From Effrenium voratum (taxonomy: Eukaryota; Sar; Dinophyceae; Suessiales; Symbiodiniaceae), in assembly GCA_963377175.1 (NCBI GenBank), contig CAUJNA010000464.1:78423-142422 (forward strand): a stretch of DNA of 64,000 bases, read 5' to 3'. The translations under genes were made by a program, and so were the position numbers. Under the pieces are notes generated by a model, which saw only the letters and a list, made by a program, of their open reading frames with translations, had not been told where the DNA came from and searched no databases. Of the stretch, positions 24,301 through 38,700 are shown one piece after another. Each line of letters begins with the position of its first letter. Position 1 is the first letter of the stretch.

Positions 24301-27300
24301 TGCAAGTGAGTCCAGCGGGATGTGCTCTTTTTTTGGGCGGGGGGATTTCGCTGGGGACTCTTTTTCGCGCTCTACTTTTTTGGGTTCCCTTTTTGCTGGG
24401 CTGTCCTCATATTCCCTGGTGCAAGTCTAAACTTTTGTGGCTTAGTGGAAACTACCACTAAACCCTAGAAAGCTAAACACCTAAGAAGCTCCCGCGTGCA
24501 ACCAGCCATCCGTTCGGTAGAACGATCATTGGGGCCAATTCTGTTTTGGACCAGGACCATTTTAGTGTCTCAACACACCAAACTGACCCGAGGAAGATCC
24601 GACTTGTGCTGCGGCAGTCCGTCCTTGTGCCTGTCACTTCAAACGGGGGGACACCACAGCAAGACGAAGCAGACCAAGTGCCCCAAGTTGCGCTAATCAA
24701 AAAAGCGGGTGCTCCAGGTTTGGGGTAAATTCTTTGGGTGGCCGTTCCCTGCCCACCGATTTGTTCAACTGTTCAACCCACGTCTCGGGATTTAAGCGCA
24801 GTGATGCCACCGCTGTTGAGTCACGTGGCTCGGGGCTTTGCTAATCAGCGCTCAAAGAAATTCTTGGTGGGAGCCACCAGTTAGCTTCCCTCCTGGTAGC
24901 TTCCCTCCGCCAAATGCTTTGGATTGGTGTAAGGTACGCAAAAAAAAAAAAAAAAAAAACTCAAAGGCTCCAAACCCCCAGTCCCAATCCGAACAAAAAA
25001 ACTGTCCGGGTGACTTGACTCCCTGCCGAAAAAGAAAACGCGCCTGGCGTTATGGTGTTGGTGTCCTCCCAATTTTCTCCCCCTGTGGTGAAACGCGGTG
25101 GTGGTTCCGTCCTCCCAGGCTACCAGGTCTTCCCTTCAGCCGCAGGGGTTGCTTCCGCTTGCTGAAGTCCCCTTCAGCAAAAAGAAAAAAAACAAGCAGC
25201 AGCCATTGATGGGGACTACTACTGGTACCCCGGTACCCCGATCTTGAGCACCTCATGAACCTAACCATCCGATCAGCTCCCTTCCTCCGGCTCCCTCTGA
25301 ACGGGTGCCAGCCCCCGTCCGGCTCCCAAACGTTCCATTTGCTTAAGTGCCCCGCACAAAAAATGAAAAATATGTCCACTAGTAGTAAGATCCCTTCTAA
25401 AAACAAACGGAGGAAATTAAATAAGTATCCTTTCAGCAAACGGAAGCTTGTGAGTGGCAGAGTGGTCCCATTTTCTTGCAGGGATTCGGATCACTCGTGG
25501 AAGGCCCACTCCACCCTCCTTCGCCTGGCTCCCTTCCAACCAAACCTCCATTTGCTTTTTCGCCCCCTGGACAAAACGATAAACCATGTCCAGCAGTGAA
25601 TTCGATTCCATTTAAAACAAACATGAACACGACCAAAAAAACACCCACCAAAAAACGACAAGACTCACAAAAAAAGAGCCCAAAACAACAGAAGAGATGG
25701 TCCAAGAAAAAAAGAAAGAAAGAAAAAAGCATGCTGCAAGCACCGGCGATCGCGCTTAAGGATCGCGGCCCGGACTTGGGCCCCCAGCTGCTCTTCAGCT
25801 CCTGGAGCTCCGCTTTGAAGCCCGCGATGGCCGCCTTGAGCTCCTGGGCCTCCCGTGCGTCGCTGCTGGTTGGGCGGGGCGAGAGTTTTTTTCATGCCTC
25901 CCGGAGTTGAAGAAGGACACCAAATTTTAAGGGGAAAGAAAAAAGATGGGAGTTGCAACATGTGTTTTTGGGGGCAAACTGTGTCAAGAGCCCATGTTTG
26001 AGCTGCAGCCTCAACTCTACAAGCGGGGATTTTGGGGTTCCCGGGGCCTTCTTTGTGGCTCGGAGTCGACAGAGTTGTCCCCAGGGTGGTTTTGGTGTAG
26101 GTTTTTGTGTGGTTTGGTGGGAGTCGGACATTTCTGGCTGGGTGAAGGAGAACTGCGGTTTGATGTTTGTTCTTCTTGCGTTGTGTTGTTGTTTGTCTCT
26201 TGTTCTGTTCTTTTGGGGAGTCTTTTGTGATCGGTGTTCTCCTCAAAGAACTCCGATCAGTAGCTCCTTCGTCCGGCCCCCTTCCAAGCAGCTACTAGCG
26301 GACGAAATCCTGACACCCCGAAACCGATTCGATTCCCCTGCAAATGCCTCTTAGACACCACCGTTCAGAAACCCAACGAAATGATTCTATTTCCTAACGT
26401 AAATGCCAACAAACATGTTGTTTCAACCATGGCTCCTTTCATGGTGCAAGACTCGCGGATTTCGCAACCATCCACAGCAACAATATGCAACAATCTCCAA
26501 CCCCTCCCTCCCCACCCCCGACACCAAACCAAGAAAATGATAATAGACAACTCACAACATGAATAACAAACATACAAAACACACGTTAAACTAAAAAAAG
26601 CTGTGCATGAACGAAATCCGTTCGCACCACTGTTCAGAACTGGAAGGATTCCATTTCCCTGGAAATATCAACCAACGTTCTGGTTTCAATCACTTTTGTG
26701 TTTTAAATATAAAAAATAAAAATAAAAGTGGTGCGAGACTCGCGGATTTCGCCACCACCCACACCACCCACAAAAAATCCACCCACAGGTCTCCCCTCCC
26801 GGCCCTACCGGCCCTACCGGCCCTACCGGCGGCCGTCAGGCGGCCTTCTCCTCGAGCTGCTCGAGGAGCGGCTGCATCTCCGTGGACTTCATCCTCCGCT
26901 CAGCTGAGAAAAGGAACATGTTTTTGTGAAAAGACAGCCTGCGCGGGGAGGGGGGGGGGGGGGGCAGGGGGGAAAGTTTGTTCTTTTTGACAAAAGACAG
27001 CCTGCGCGGGGAGGGGGGGCGGGGGGGAGTGGAAAGAAATCCGCGCACAGAAAAAAAGTTGGAATATGTTTGAGGGGAGGAATATGTTTGAAACAAATAA
27101 TTTTTGAGGGGACGAATCCTTTTTGGCAGCTCATCGCGGGGAAGGGAGGGTGGAAAGAAATCAAGGCACAGCCTGAACGCCACAAAGCAATACCATCACC
27201 CCACCAGCTTGGAGACCCCTAATGCAAGGGCATTGGAAGAATTACGCGCGCATTACTTTCATTTGCTTAAGCCCCCTAAAACAAACAAAAATAAGTCCAA

Positions 27301-29696
27301 TAGTGATAGATTGCCTTTAAACCCAGGGGAAACTTTCAGCTAATGGAAGACATCATAAAATTTAATTTTCTCGGGTCCCAAGTCCAACCCCACCCCACAC
27401 CGATCGAATGAGATCCATCGACTCCATCCCCGCGAAAACGAGACGTTTTCAAAGCCAAAGCCGGAGGCGCTTCTCGGTGATGAGCGGCTTTCCAGCTTCC
27501 TCCACCTCCTTCACCTGCCGAGAGCTCCGCGCGCTCTGGGCGCCTTTTTTTTTTGCTCCGGTGGGCTCCAAGCCTGACATAAGATTCCGGATGGCGGACG
27601 GCACCGGGCTGGCCCCGGAACCCAAAAAAGATGCACAAAGGAACATCAGCTTGCCGTGGATGTAACCAGACATCCGCCCGTCTCGCACGAATGGAAACCA
27701 TGGGTGAAACCAGAACCTTAGGATTTCAAGCAAAAAAAAGCCTGGAAAGTCGCCATGCCCGAAAAGCCCGAGGCTTGAGGCTTGTTCAACGTGAAAGGGC
27801 CAATGCCCTTCCTATGTTCCCAAGGGGTCATACACACAATCAATCATTCCCCCCCCCCCCCAGAGGCAAAAAAATGAACCTCCCCCCCCCCCCCGGCCGC
27901 CCCGCCAAAAACGGCACCCCGCGTCTTGAACTCCCCGCGAACCGAACCGGCGAGACAAGACTCGCAGAAAATTAAATTTTGTCGCCTTCCCCTCCACTTG
28001 CGAGTACTTCTCATCCGCCTCGACCACCTGCCGGTTGGATCCCGTCTATTCGGAGTGAGCAAACTCATCTGCGGATGGTTGCGATTTCTGGAAACCATAC
28101 AGGAGAACGATCATTTCTCTGGGCTGTCTGTTTTCAGATCCCCTGCTAAAAGAGCCCCCCAATCAAAAATGAACGATGTTGACCCTGGATCCATACAATG
28201 TCCATCGTTTTGGAAGGGGAATCTCCAATGAAGAATGGCCCCTGATGTGTCATCAAGGCTATTCCAGTGGTTACCCCACAAGGCACCACTCAAGGAACAG
28301 CAGCCTATCATGGCTTGTCTGGTTTGGTCAACTAGGGATGAACTCCGCCCCTTGTTCCACACTTCTTTTCAAAAAGTCAGCCGTTTCATTTGGCAATGCG
28401 AACCCCAGCTTACTAAATTACTAAACCCCTGGTTGTTTTGGGGCATTCCAATAATGAGGAAAAACAGCATAGGGGGAAAAGATAAGAGTCTCTCTAAATG
28501 CGGCACCTTGACAAAAAGTTGACCTTCTGGAGCAAACTGCTATATAATTAACAAACTGAAAATACTGTGGATGGTTGCGAAATCCATTTCGCATCACGAA
28601 ATGAGGCCATGATTGCAGCCATTGTTTGTGGGTGTTTACAGGGCAATAGAATCATTCCAGGGTTTATCCATCCACGGCATCAACTAAAAGGGTTGACTTC
28701 CATTAGGGATCAAATCACAACTTGCTGATTCTCAGTAGCGAATATCTCTTTTGGTTTTGGGAATGAACCTAGCATTCCCCTTTTGCAGGCATCGCTTGAG
28801 AAGATGGTTCCGGCTTGGGGTCATTCCGACGGATCCCCTGCCGAACCAGGATACGGGGCCAAAGAAGCCCAAAGCAGGGTGCCTTCAAAGATGCTGGCCA
28901 AGTTTACAGGGAACATCATGTAGGGCTAGATTGATGAAACCCGCCCCCTGCAAAAAGTGGTCTCTTGATGTTCGCTGGCAAGGGAACGGAATGGAAACAA
29001 GAAAAAAAATGCGAAGGGTGGGTTGCAGCAGCCCGTGGAAGTCTGGCAACGAACCCTCCAAAATGAATCGGAGAACGCGAAGCCCCCCTGGAAAAAATTA
29101 GGAAACATATGTCCAGTAGTCATAAACCCTTCCTTCAAAACCACCAGGCTGGGGAACCTGGAGAAAAAAAACAGCTCGTCTCAGCAAATGGCCATCCCCA
29201 CCACCTACGCCGACTATCCCTAACCATCCAGGTGGCTTCCCTCCAGGGGGGACCAGTGGCCGCGGAGAAAAAAAGGATCGGCACCCTTTTTTGGTTGGTT
29301 GACTTTCAAGGGGAATCCAAAAAAAAAAAGGCACCACTGGGCAACTGGGAGTACGTCTGCCGTAAAGCTCTGGTGAGCGACATCCCCGCCTTCTCTTTGA
29401 GCCCCTCCTTGGTCTTCTCGATCTCTTTGTCGTGCTCCTCCCGCAGCTTTCTTCGGGCGAGGTCCTGGCGAGCGAGCCATCGACGGCGAGGTCCGCGCAG
29501 ATCGACTCTTGGGGCCCCTGGCTCTTGGGGCTTTTGGGGGCCGAAGAAAAACCAGGCGAAGTCCAGCAAATTTGATCAATGCCCCACAAAGAAACGAGGG
29601 CTTGGCGAATTCTGCCCCATTGCGATCTATGGCAGATCCAAGATCTTGGACATTGCTCAATACCCCACCCCCCACCCCAAAAAATAAAAAATAAAA

Positions 29697-29728
<32 letters not shown>

Positions 29729-32700
29729 CAGCTTGGCGAACTTGCTGGAGAAGGTCTCTTAGAGGGGCTGCATGAAAACTAACACCGCATGTTGTGCGTG
29801 AAGCCTGTGTTTAAGGTACCCCACATGGCCAAAAAAAAGAGAGAAACACAGACTGGCGACTCAAGCCCGGTGCCACAGGGTACCATCCCTCTGGGCTGGG
29901 CTCGGATGGCGCAGGGTTCTTCTTTGCATTTTTTTGGAAGCCACTCGCCGGCATGTTGCAAGTCTAAGTCCTCCAGTAGAGAGGTTAGAATAAAGGTACC
30001 CTTTTTTTCTGTAGTCTATTTTTGTAGGGGAACCCTCCCCCAAAAAAAGGGTAAAAGGGCACTACTGGGGGACCTAGAAGTCAACCAGCCACACCCAGCA
30101 GCAAAACCAGAGTAACTCAGAGTAAACTACGGCTTCCCAGGCATCCGTAAGGGCAAAGTCCTGCACGGCTCTATGAGTTCGTCTTTGAGAAAACCCTTTC
30201 TGGAGTGAGTTTGAGGTTCGCAAAGGGGATGAATGAAACGCACCATGTGGGCGTGCGCTAGAGGACTCAAAAACCATGTGGCTTTTCCTACCCTCCCTTC
30301 CACAAACGCCTGGAAGATTGGTGTCTTGAAGGGAGGTGCCAGGGTAAACGAAACCCTGCACCACCTAAGAAACCCTGGAATGATTCGACTCCCCTGCAAA
30401 ATTGCCACCCAACAAGTGATGCAGGTTTCGTCCATTCGCAGTACGTTGCCGAGAAAAAAGGGTACGCTGAAAGAAGGCGCGCCCCCGTGTCACGGACCAA
30501 CCGCAAAGGCACCCTCCACCCGACGGAGTGCCTTCTGCGCCTCCCGCACGATGCCGATCCTCAGTGAGAGACGCTGAAATCCGCTGAAACCGCAAAGACA
30601 CATCCAGCCCGCATGACTCGGCACCCTCTCGCAAAAGGAAAAGCCACTCCGAATTTCCTGCACAAATATGCGCCCACCAGGATGTGTCCGATAAAGAGGA
30701 CCAGGAACAACTCCGAGTATTCCGAGGCAGGCCCCTCAATGTCCAACTTGTTTAGACCTCCAAAGTGGCAGCAATGGCTTTGGAACGATGCTTTGATCAA
30801 CGTACAACCAGGTCCGACCAAGAAACGATGGCGAGCCTCGAGCGCCGAAAACAAGACCGCGCCGAAACCTCACCTGTAATCAGGAACCTCTAGATACTTG
30901 TTTTGACTTATCCGGTCTTTTTCGGGCCTGCCTGCGGCCGTTTCTGTTTCTCCTTTACCCCGAACTTGACACGGAAACCAAGAAACCATCAACTTTGCGG
31001 AGGCATCTCCTTCCCCGAAATCCCCGTTGCGCTTATATGGCGCTCACAGTGACATTGCTCAGTCCCCCGCTGCACCTTGAGCCGCTGAAAGTCGTCCTTC
31101 TTCACGCCTTTGCCGTCCGCCAACGCGCTCAGGATCTTGCTCGCCCGCGCGTCCTCGGCTCTCGCGAGAAAAGGCGAGAGAAAAGGCGCGCAAATGTTTG
31201 GGCGCGCGCGCGTGCGCGTTTTGGGCGCCCCCTTTTGCACGTTGCTCATGTGAGTTTGGGCTTTGGATACGTTGCTTATTAGAAACAAAAAGATGTGGCT
31301 TCCCCATGTGATCCCACTGTTCTGGAATAATTAAGTTGTTCTACAGACAGTACGCGCCCGCGTTCATACACCCCTCACCCAGCCGAGAAAAACCGAGTGT
31401 GCACTTCCGTGGTCTTGAAATGGTGATGCTCTTGTCCACTTTGGACCCCCCACTCGAGAGTGAATATTAAATATATGGTTCGGGCAGGTTTCCAAGAGCA
31501 AGAAGTGTTTTTCTCGCTGATTGCATACGCCCCATTTGGACTCTTGGCTGGCTTAGGCATTGGCATACCCAACCACAAATCAACGAAACTAGGGCTTCCT
31601 ACTGGGGCTTCATATGCTTCATGCATTTATCCTTTCAAGCCGTTGGAAATCCTGGCTACCCACTTGCAATGCTTACTACTGCTTTCTCGGCTGCTGTTGC
31701 AAACAGCCAAATTTTGAGTGTTTCTCAGATGGGGCCCCAGGTGGTGGATAGCCGTTTGTTTTCGCTGCCGAATCCTCAAAAAGAGACAAGTTCCCGGGCG
31801 GGCATGTGTCAACATAGGGGGAACTGTGGTTGTCCTTTTGGTTTTCCTTCACAACAACCCCAAACAGAGTACCCGGAAAAAAAGCCGACATGCCCAAATC
31901 AAGCCAGGCGGCATTCAAGGTAAGGCTGAACTCCTGCAAGCGCAAGCACTGACATTGCAAGACGGCGCGGATTGGCACAAGGTGCAAAGTGCAAAGCAGG
32001 GCACAGCGGGGGTCCTTTTCGAGAACGCGGCACCTTGGAGGTGTTACGTGCTAACACTTCTACCAAGCGGACCCAGCAGAGTACACCCACGGATGGGCGA
32101 AATTTCCTGCACCAGGGATGGAGGGAGCCCCACAAACTCCGGGGTAAGCAACTGCATCTTTGTCTAATTTGGGTACCTATTTCAACCCACAGCCATTTGA
32201 CCGACTCACAGGTGCCTGGCATGGGCATGCTTTCTGGTGGCTGTTGGCTCCTTCTTGGCATAGGCTATGACCTCCTTCTTGTCAAGCAGCTCATCCTGAC
32301 AGATTTCTCCATGGACCTCGGCCCTTGACTGAAACAATGATGTTGGTTTGTTGAGGGCACCTGCCTTACTATTGTTTAAAGGGGGACAAAAGGGAAGCCA
32401 CCCCCCATGTTGTGTGTTGTTTTGTTTGCGTGGAAGGACTTTTGTGTTTTTGTTAGGGGGGGAGGGGTTCATATCCCATCTTGAGACTTCAACACTCCCT
32501 ATTTGCCTGTGGGAAAAGCATGACGTTTTCCCAACAAGTTAGAGGTAGATGCAATCAAACAGCAGGCAAGCGAGCGAGTGTCAAAATAGGGTGCGAAAAA
32601 TAACAACTGGATTTTCTATTGGATGCACTTGAAACCACACCAAAATGATGAAGCTCAAAACAGAGCATGATAAACATTCAGTATCCATCTTAGGTCCCCC

Positions 32701-35700
32701 CTTTGTGCTGGACAAAGGCCTCCCCCCTTTTGATTCTTGCCCTGTCCTTGTTGGCATCGTACCTGTGCGAAATCGCTTGGAGACGTTTTTGTTTTGAAAC
32801 TGCAGCTCCGCGGCGGGCGGTGTCCAAATAACCAGTCCCAATGCGGGAAACGGTCAAAGGCTTTGGCTAAAACAACATTCCGGGATTATATAAACATTCG
32901 CAGCTACTTTGACCCACAACCTGCAACTCGCTCATAAAAGGTGATCACCTGTTGGGAGAAGACTCCAGCTGAAGCCGTCTCCATGTGCCTTTTAAAGCCC
33001 GCAAGACATGAGAAGATATGTCTAGTAGTGACATGGATCCCCTTGAAAACCAACAGGGGAAAATATAGACATATGCGTAGCTGAAAAAAAGGAAGACACA
33101 ATCCCCAAAAACGGGGGAAAAACGCTGAAAACCTGTGTGGCATTTAAAAATTCCGAAAGATACCATGAAACCACGTGATCGCCCATGACGCCCCATGAAT
33201 GGAAGCTCAGAACCGGAAGCTAAGAACCGGAAGCTTGAAACCCCTATAGCCCATGGAGGTTCTTTGCCAATCTCTGGGCACAAAAACCATTGGTTGTTCC
33301 GTCCCCCGGGAAAAAAAGGGGAAATCGATTTCTTCCAGTAGCTTCCAGTAGTGAAATAGATCCCCTTAAGACCAAAAAAAAGAGGTTTCGATGAAAACAC
33401 GAAAAATAGAACAATAACATTTTTTTCATTTCAGCAAGCCTTCAAGCTATGGGTTTTCTCTTTATGGCCCTCCAGCCAAAAATCTCTGGGGCGTGGGCTT
33501 CTTGAACTTCAAGAGCTGCGCGTCCAACTTCTTCTTGGCCTCCGCCTTCCTCGTCAGCTTGTCCTAGCCACACGCGCCGAGCGCCTCGCCCGGAACGCGG
33601 CCGAGGCCCGAGTGGCGGCTACTCGGAATCGGAACGCAAGCGAGGCCACCGGGAGGCGGGAGGCGGGGGGCTGACCCTGACCCCTCCCTTGCCGATTGCA
33701 TAGGCGGGGAATCAAGGTTCGGAGGTTGGTTAAACACCACCCAAGCCCCACCGAAGCCCCGGACTTTGTTCGTTGAGTGGGGCTGGCTGACCCTTCCTTT
33801 GCTGGTTCCATAGGTGAGGAATCAACAAGGCAGGTTGGGGATGAACCGGAGGGGGATCCCCCTAAAGACATCGAAAGGGCACAAAAAGAACCGATTCCCG
33901 CAAGTGGCTGTGGGTCAACACCAATGGGATCTCATTTTGGGGTAGGTGCACCACCCATTTTAGTCTATCTTAGTGGGGATTGGGATGTTCACTGGGGGTA
34001 CGGGATTTACCCATAGCCAAGTTGCCATAATTGTCCATGGTTCTCTGGTGCGTGGCTTTGCGTTGGAGCACCACCCAAGCATCGCTCGCTCGCGCAATCC
34101 CGCTCGCTCGCCGCAATCGCGAGGGGTGCGGTGCGCTCGCTGCAGTCCTTGTTCACGCCGGCCTCTCGGACGGCCGTGTCCTAGCGCGGAAGGAAAGCCC
34201 CCTTTGAGATCCTCAACAAGACCTAGGTCCTCCAGTAGAGAGGTTAGAATAAGGTACCCTTTTTCTGTCGTCTAATTTGTATATAGGGGAACCCTCCTCC
34301 AAAAGAGGGTATAAGGGCACTACAGAAGACTCATGGGAGCGGATGTCTGGACCACAGGCATGCGGCATGCCTCAAGGAGACGTCAGACATCGGCTTCTTA
34401 ACCTTTGCCTGACTTTGGGCCAAAACATTTGGCACTTTCTCCACCCAGACATTAATGATTAAGAGTTATGTCAATATCCATGCGAGGCCCGCGGGTAACC
34501 ACGAAAAAACGTGCGCCTGGTAATGGTCGACTTGTTAAGTGTCAGCTCTGCAGCTAAGTCTTCACAGGCTGCTTTCCGCCTTACGGGCAGCTTCCCTCTT
34601 CTCAAAGTCACCTAAGTAGCTAGGGAAAGCAGTCAAAAACGATTACCATGTCCTTACAAGACTCCTGGTAGCTCCGAAAGGCTCCCTCTTTACAAGCAAA
34701 TTTGGATACCCCCAGCTCCCTTCGTCCGACTCCCCTGCAACCACCAACTATAGACGACCCTCAGTTTCGCAACATAAGGACTTTCGGGTGTCCATCCCCC
34801 CCGCCCCCCCAGCCTCCCCACCTCCCATCCCCCCATCCCCCCCCATTTTAGAGCATGTTGATGTTGTTTTAAGGGTTCGTGAAGACTCTCGGGCCCCCGC
34901 CCCACCGCCCATCCCCACATGTCTGTCAATTCCTGCGCCTAGCGCCATACGGGCCCGAGCAAAAACCTCACAAAAGGACCCCCCCCCCCAGCAGCGGGTC
35001 CTTCTTCTTCTGCGCCTCGTTGATGCGCTGCAAAACCTGCGCCAGAGTCCTGGGAGAGCGAATTGCGAGCGAGGCGGCGCAAGAGTTCTGCGGGGGGGGT
35101 GCTCGAATGAACCCAACACACCCCCGCAAAGGAAACCGCCAGTTGGATGGCTTTTCTAGGGGGCAGTGCATTTCTCAGTCCCTGCAACAAGAAAAGGGAT
35201 AACTCCATTTCCCTAGTTTTAAGACACAGCCGTAGGGGTGTGTAGCATTGTGTAGCACCCTTCCACTCAATTGCTGCAAGAGCCCCCAAATTCAAGTTAA
35301 CCCAATTACCGTGCAGGCCAAGCATCGGTGTATCATCCTCCGCATCCTTCCTTGGGCAGGGGCGAGTGGAGAGAGATGTGCCAGGCAATCATATATGTTT
35401 AAAGAACATATATACGTAACAAATCAGCAACAATATAATATGACATGTAATAGGTATCATATATAACATTGTTTGATGGGTGTTGGCCAATTACTTGAAA
35501 CAATGGACATCTACATAGCCATGCTAAGTCAGTTTGGAAAGAACTGATATGCATTGCATTTTGTACAAGTCAGTGCGGTGGCATGCCTGGTGCAATAAAA
35601 ACAAAAGAAAGAACAACAGCTATACTCACTATGCCATTGTTCAATCACAGTTGGCTTGGCTTAAGTGTAAACAGTGAAAACCCCAAATTCAAACCAACTA

Positions 35701-38700
35701 ATCAACTACAACAAGCCCTCCATTCCCCACAGGGGTCCTTACCTCATACACCTGAAAATTGCCTTGTAAATCATGGCTTCCCTTCATTTCGGTGCTGAAG
35801 AAGCCATGCTTCAGATGGTTGCAAAATGTATCCTTCAAGCAGCCCTGCCCAATAAAATGGAACTTGGCACATCTAAATGTCTAGGCACTCGGCCGCCTCT
35901 TGTGCCTGAACTGGGGCTCCCGCGGCTTCACATGCATCCGCATCTCTCCACTCTTCTCCTTGGAGAACTGACCGCCTCGGGGACTCAGAGAGCTCTAGGG
36001 GTACCTGAGGGGTACCTGGTATCTTCCCCATTCCAGGGATCCATCCTTCTTTTCAGGAAACCGGCAAAAATAAACAACCGGGGGAACAGCCGGTTTTTCA
36101 AAAAGAACGATGGTTGACAAGAAACTTGGCAACCGTAGAACTTCCCCGGTTTTTTTTTCCCGAGGGTTTGGTGGTTGGCCGTTGTTGGTTTACTTGCTAA
36201 CTCATCGCAACCCCCACCCCAACACCCCCCCTCCCCCTGTCGACCACCAGACCTGAGCTGTAAACCACCTAGGCCGGCGTTGGCGCACCGAGGCCTGAGG
36301 CCCGCGCATTCGGCGAGGGCAGCAGTGGCAGCTTCTGCTTTGGCTTCCAATGCGCTCGCCTCAGATCCACGGACGCTGCAGGTCGGGTGAAGTGGCCAGA
36401 CGCGGGCCCAAAGCGAGATCCACGCAGTTGGATCTGGATCTGCTACATGGCGGTTTAAAGGGGAAGCGCCCATGCACTGTGGCTTAAAGCGAAACAAAGA
36501 AATATGGTTAATACCTTTAATGGACCCAGACTCAACCGCCAAGCCATGGTAAAGCCCGGAAAAGGGGGTGTCCTGGATGTGCGATCATCGGGGCATACAG
36601 AGCACTGGAATTACAAGCGTCACTCTTTCGGGAAGAATCTGGAACAAATCAAGCCCCCCAAATTCAAAATATGGGTGAAGTTTGATATGGTGTTGCAAGA
36701 GTTTCGCTGCGGAACCTTCATGGAGGCCGCAAAACAAAAGCCTTCGTGGGCCTTTGTGAAAAAATGCATGCGGACGGCGCATGACAAAGGCCGCTGGAGT
36801 CAGGTTCCATTAAAACTGCCACTGTTGGAGGCTCCAAAAAAGGGAACAATTGAAACGGAGGAACCCTGCAATACCAATTAGCGTCACTCACATATGGAAG
36901 GGGGCGAATTCAAGTGCTTTTCGCAGGAATCGGCCACCTAGAGCTGTTGTTTGTTGTTTGGCTTCCTCTCGATTTCCCTTAAGGACAAAAAAACATGCAC
37001 ACCATGTTCAATTGCAACCCAACCATTTCCGGAACTACAAAAGGATCCATGTTGGTTTCCCAAAAGAACACGAGTTTCTTATGCAGGTCCTCAAAAAGTT
37101 TGTCCCAAAATCGGGGACCCTCAAAATTGGTGTTTTTCCAGTTTGTTTCTCTTTAAAAGCATCCCAAAAACAATAAGGGGGCCCTCAAACTGGGGTGTTT
37201 CCCCAGTCATTTCCTTAAAAAAAGCGTCGTGTCCCTTCAGGCGCATCCCAAGAACGGGCCGCGGGCGGCACCGCCCACTTCTTCCGAGGCCGCGGTGCCG
37301 CCTTCTGGACTGCCTCCAGCTTCAGCTCCTTCTCCGGCGCCAGGTGCGCCGCCGCCGCCACCACCGCCTCCACCAACTCTTCGGCGGCAGCCACCTGCGC
37401 AACTGGAGGCGTGACTGGAGGCGCTGGCGATCGGTGCGCTGTTGCAGGGAATGGGCTTGGGGATTCCCGAAGAAAGGAAACCAGCGGAAATGGATGGTTT
37501 ATAAGGGGACTTCGTGTGGTCTCCACGGGGCGGCTTGAGTAGTTCCGGTGATACCTGGTCGCCATTGCGTTCGCCTTTTTCGGATGGCTTTGAAAGGAGA
37601 TGAAACGGAAGCCCCACCAGTTCCACGATGCGTTTGGGCTAGAAAAGGATCGTTTTTTTTACAGCTGATTTATTAAAGCATCCAACTGATGGATGCATCC
37701 TACCTTAAGACCCCTGCCTTGGCCAGGCCTTGGGTACTTGGGTCGTGACCAAGTTAACCCTGTGATAGTGGTAGCCTATAACCCAGATGGCTAAGCGCTT
37801 CCTCGGCAACGGACATCCAAGTAGAACAAGGGGAAAGCAACAAAAACCGCACCATTTGGGTGTCTTCTTCTTCTTTGGTTCAAGTAGAGCAGAAAAAATG
37901 TGGTTTTCTTGTGGCTTCCCGGCATTTTGAGAAGCCCCTTCGTGAGGAAATCGCCCAAGCAACTCCCAAGTGAGTGCAGCCGGTTCTTTCATACAATGGA
38001 CTTGGGCGAGAACTGCAACAGAAACCGGCGGTACGTTGGTTGCAACACCTTCTCCGGACCGGGCCGTCTTGAGCCCCTTGTCCGAAAAGCCCGGCTCTCG
38101 GTGGCTTGGGGGATTCTCCAAGGGTTCCATTCTATAGCAATGGGTACCCCAGATCACTCAACCATGGTTTATTAATGAGGGGGTGTCCCTTTGCTTTTTG
38201 GGGGAATCAGACCACTTTGGGAGGGGAATGCTGTATTATAAAGACCAGGTTTATTCAGCGGTGTTCCCGATGTATGATTGCTCATACCCTTCAATTCCGG
38301 TCGTGATTTATGACCTTCACACCCCAACAGAACATGGATTTCCCCAAAACCTAGCTGGCCACATGGTTTCCCACCCAGGACGAATCTAAAGACACCCGCT
38401 TGGCAAAAAACACAACGGCCCTCCCCCCACCCGACGCCAAAGTCCCCTCCTTCCCCTCCTATGGTGGACACTGAACGGGTCTATTTTGCAACCTCCATTC
38501 AGGGTATGGCTGTTTTTACTTGGCTCTTGGCTGCGAATGGACAAAAATCCTGCACCACTTTGAAACCATGGTTGAAACCATTGCTTGTTACTATTCACAG
38601 GTGAATCCTCATTCCAGGGTTTCTGAGCTGTGGTGCCCAAGAGGGCTTCGTCCATCCACCCCTGGCTTCCCTCCCCCCCCCAACCAAAAAAAAAAAAAAC

